Position numbers and translations under genes: made by a program
Source of the DNA: Methanosarcinaceae archaeon
Lineage (GTDB): Archaea; Halobacteriota; Methanosarcinia; Methanosarcinales; Methanosarcinaceae
Direction: 5' to 3'
NCBI GenBank assembly: GCA_030609665.1
Contig: JAUWBW010000107.1
Span: 1 to 6,611 of the forward strand
DNA: 6,611 nt
Part shown: in pieces, positions 5,826 to 6,611 of the stretch
Position numbering within the stretch: position 1 is the stretch's first letter
How the letters are laid out: each line of letters opens with the position of its first letter
The notes under the pieces: generated by a model
Databases searched by the model: none
Told to the model about the DNA's origin: nothing
Seen by the model: only the letters and a program-made list of their open reading frames with translations

Positions 5826-6611
5826 CTATACATAAGCAAGACTCTCGATCTCCTTTGATCGTTTTGTCCTGAGACTTCCCTTCACAGCTTCGTAGAATTT
5901 CATCGTATCCTCTGTCACGGAAGGTCCCGTTTCATCAACCGCTATCAAAAAGTGTTTGTGATAAACCCTCTCTGCCCCCATATCTTCGCGCAGTGCAAAC
6001 CTTCCCGCCTTTTTGCAGACCGCTGCAATATCCGCACCTGTAAAATGATCGGTCAGCCTGACAAGTGCATCAACATCTACATCATCCGCGACAACCATTT
6101 TTTTCGTGTGTACCTCAAATATCTTGTGTCGGGTCTTAGCATCCGGTATCGGCACAAGTATAAGTTCATCGAACCTGCCCGGGCGGATAAGTGCGGGATC
6201 AATGATATCGGGGCGATTAGTGGCGCCGATCACCACAACACCTATGAGCTCCTCAAGCCCGTCCATTTCCGAAAGAAGCTGGTTCACAATACGCTCAGTC
6301 ACCTGTGGTTCTCCCACAGCGGCGCCGCGTATTGGGGCAAGCGCATCCAGTTCATCAAGGAAAATGATCGAAGGTGACACCTGACGTGCACGCATAAAGA
6401 CCTCTGCAATGCGCTTTTCTGATTCACCATACCATTTTGACAGCAGGTCACTACCCTTGGCAGTAATGAAATTCGCTCCCGATTCATGTGCTATCGCCTT
6501 TGCAAGCATGGTCTTTCCTGTTCCGGGCGGTCCGTAGAGGAGCGCGCCTTTGGGTGCTTCCACACCGATCCGCTTGAATGATTCAGGATTCTGAAGCGGC
6601 CATTCAACAGC
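5826..6611 (-). CDS. Cdc48/VCP-like AAA+ ATPase, C-terminal part (N-terminus beyond window)
   Basis: The last 261 residues of a Cdc48/VAT-family unfoldase, a hexameric ring that pulls proteins apart, in archaea probably for the 20S proteasome. The frame is open to the right edge, reading AVEWPLQNPESFKRIG before the ATPase core, as in the D2 domain of two-ring Cdc48. Numbered from the first visible residue: Walker A GPPGTGKT (27-34), pore loop KWYGES (59-64), Walker B FLDELD (84-89, D86 E87), sensor 1 ATNRPD (130-135, N132), arginine fingers in IRPGRFDE (R143, R146), and the helical-lid motif HFTGADIAAVCKKAG (189-203). An apparent GTG start at 6563 is an internal valine codon and not the true start. 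The protein ends ESLAYV with a penultimate tyrosine, resembling the HbYX proteasome-docking tail. A single-ring relative cannot be excluded because the D1 region is out of view. Confidence 0.93.
   Translation of the reverse strand, partial: AVEWPLQNPESFKRIGVEAPKGALLYGPPGTGKTMLAKAIAHESGANFITAKGSDLLSKWYGESEKRIAEVFMRARQVSPSIIFLDELDALAPIRGAAVGEPQVTERIVNQLLSEMDGLEELIGVVVIGATNRPDIIDPALIRPGRFDELILVPIPDAKTRHKIFEVHTKKMVVADDVDVDALVRLTDHFTGADIAAVCKKAGRFALREDMGAERVYHKHFLIAVDETGPSVTEDTMKFYEAVKGSLRTKRSKEIESLAYV

Noticed and set aside
5952..6384. Overlapping plus-strand frames opposite cdc48
   Set aside because: They are antisense to strongly conserved ATPase motifs; serine- and proline-rich compositions are the usual shadow of the coding strand.

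Overview
The window looks like a piece of a methanogenic archaeon, most likely from the Methanosarcinales (a Methanosarcina, Methanolobus or Methanococcoides relative). The evidence is an archaeal-type riboflavin synthase (RibC, the lumazine-synthase-like form), a Cdc48/VAT-type AAA ATPase, a regulator joining an XRE helix-turn-helix to two CBS domains, TATA-box-like promoters and AT-rich spacers. The lineage is inferred from protein content and is not proven. All seven well-supported genes lie on the minus strand, so transcription runs from high to low coordinates.

In transcription order: (1) the C-terminal 261 residues of a Cdc48-family AAA+ unfoldase, cut by the right edge; (2) an XRE-CBS2 regulator with a TATA box and a perfect dyad placed as for a leaderless, repressible promoter; (3) an AT-rich stretch of about 1.8 kb (about 3306-5097) holding one ATPase gene of the AAA_14/DUF4143 type, preceded by 32-33 bp periodic repeats and followed by a T-rich terminator and a 47-bp hairpin; (4) a compact metabolic cluster: class V aminotransferase, ribC, ribH, and a class I aspartate-type aminotransferase cut by the left edge.

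RibH and RibC catalyse the last two steps to riboflavin, and their sequences still show common ancestry with each other. The two aminotransferases are PLP enzymes of different fold types; neither is needed for riboflavin synthesis, so their grouping probably reflects shared transcription in central nitrogen metabolism. The ATPase gene is much richer in A+T than its neighbours (22% GC in one sampled 60-base row against 47% in a row of the class V aminotransferase) and looks like a later arrival between the regulator and the metabolic cluster. A short possibly coding remnant just after the regulator may be the start of a gene that was lost there.

No rRNA, tRNA, CRISPR array or transposase was seen. 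No wholly new system is evident. The least explained parts are the repeat array upstream of the ATPase, the long hairpin downstream of it, and the possible gene remnant.
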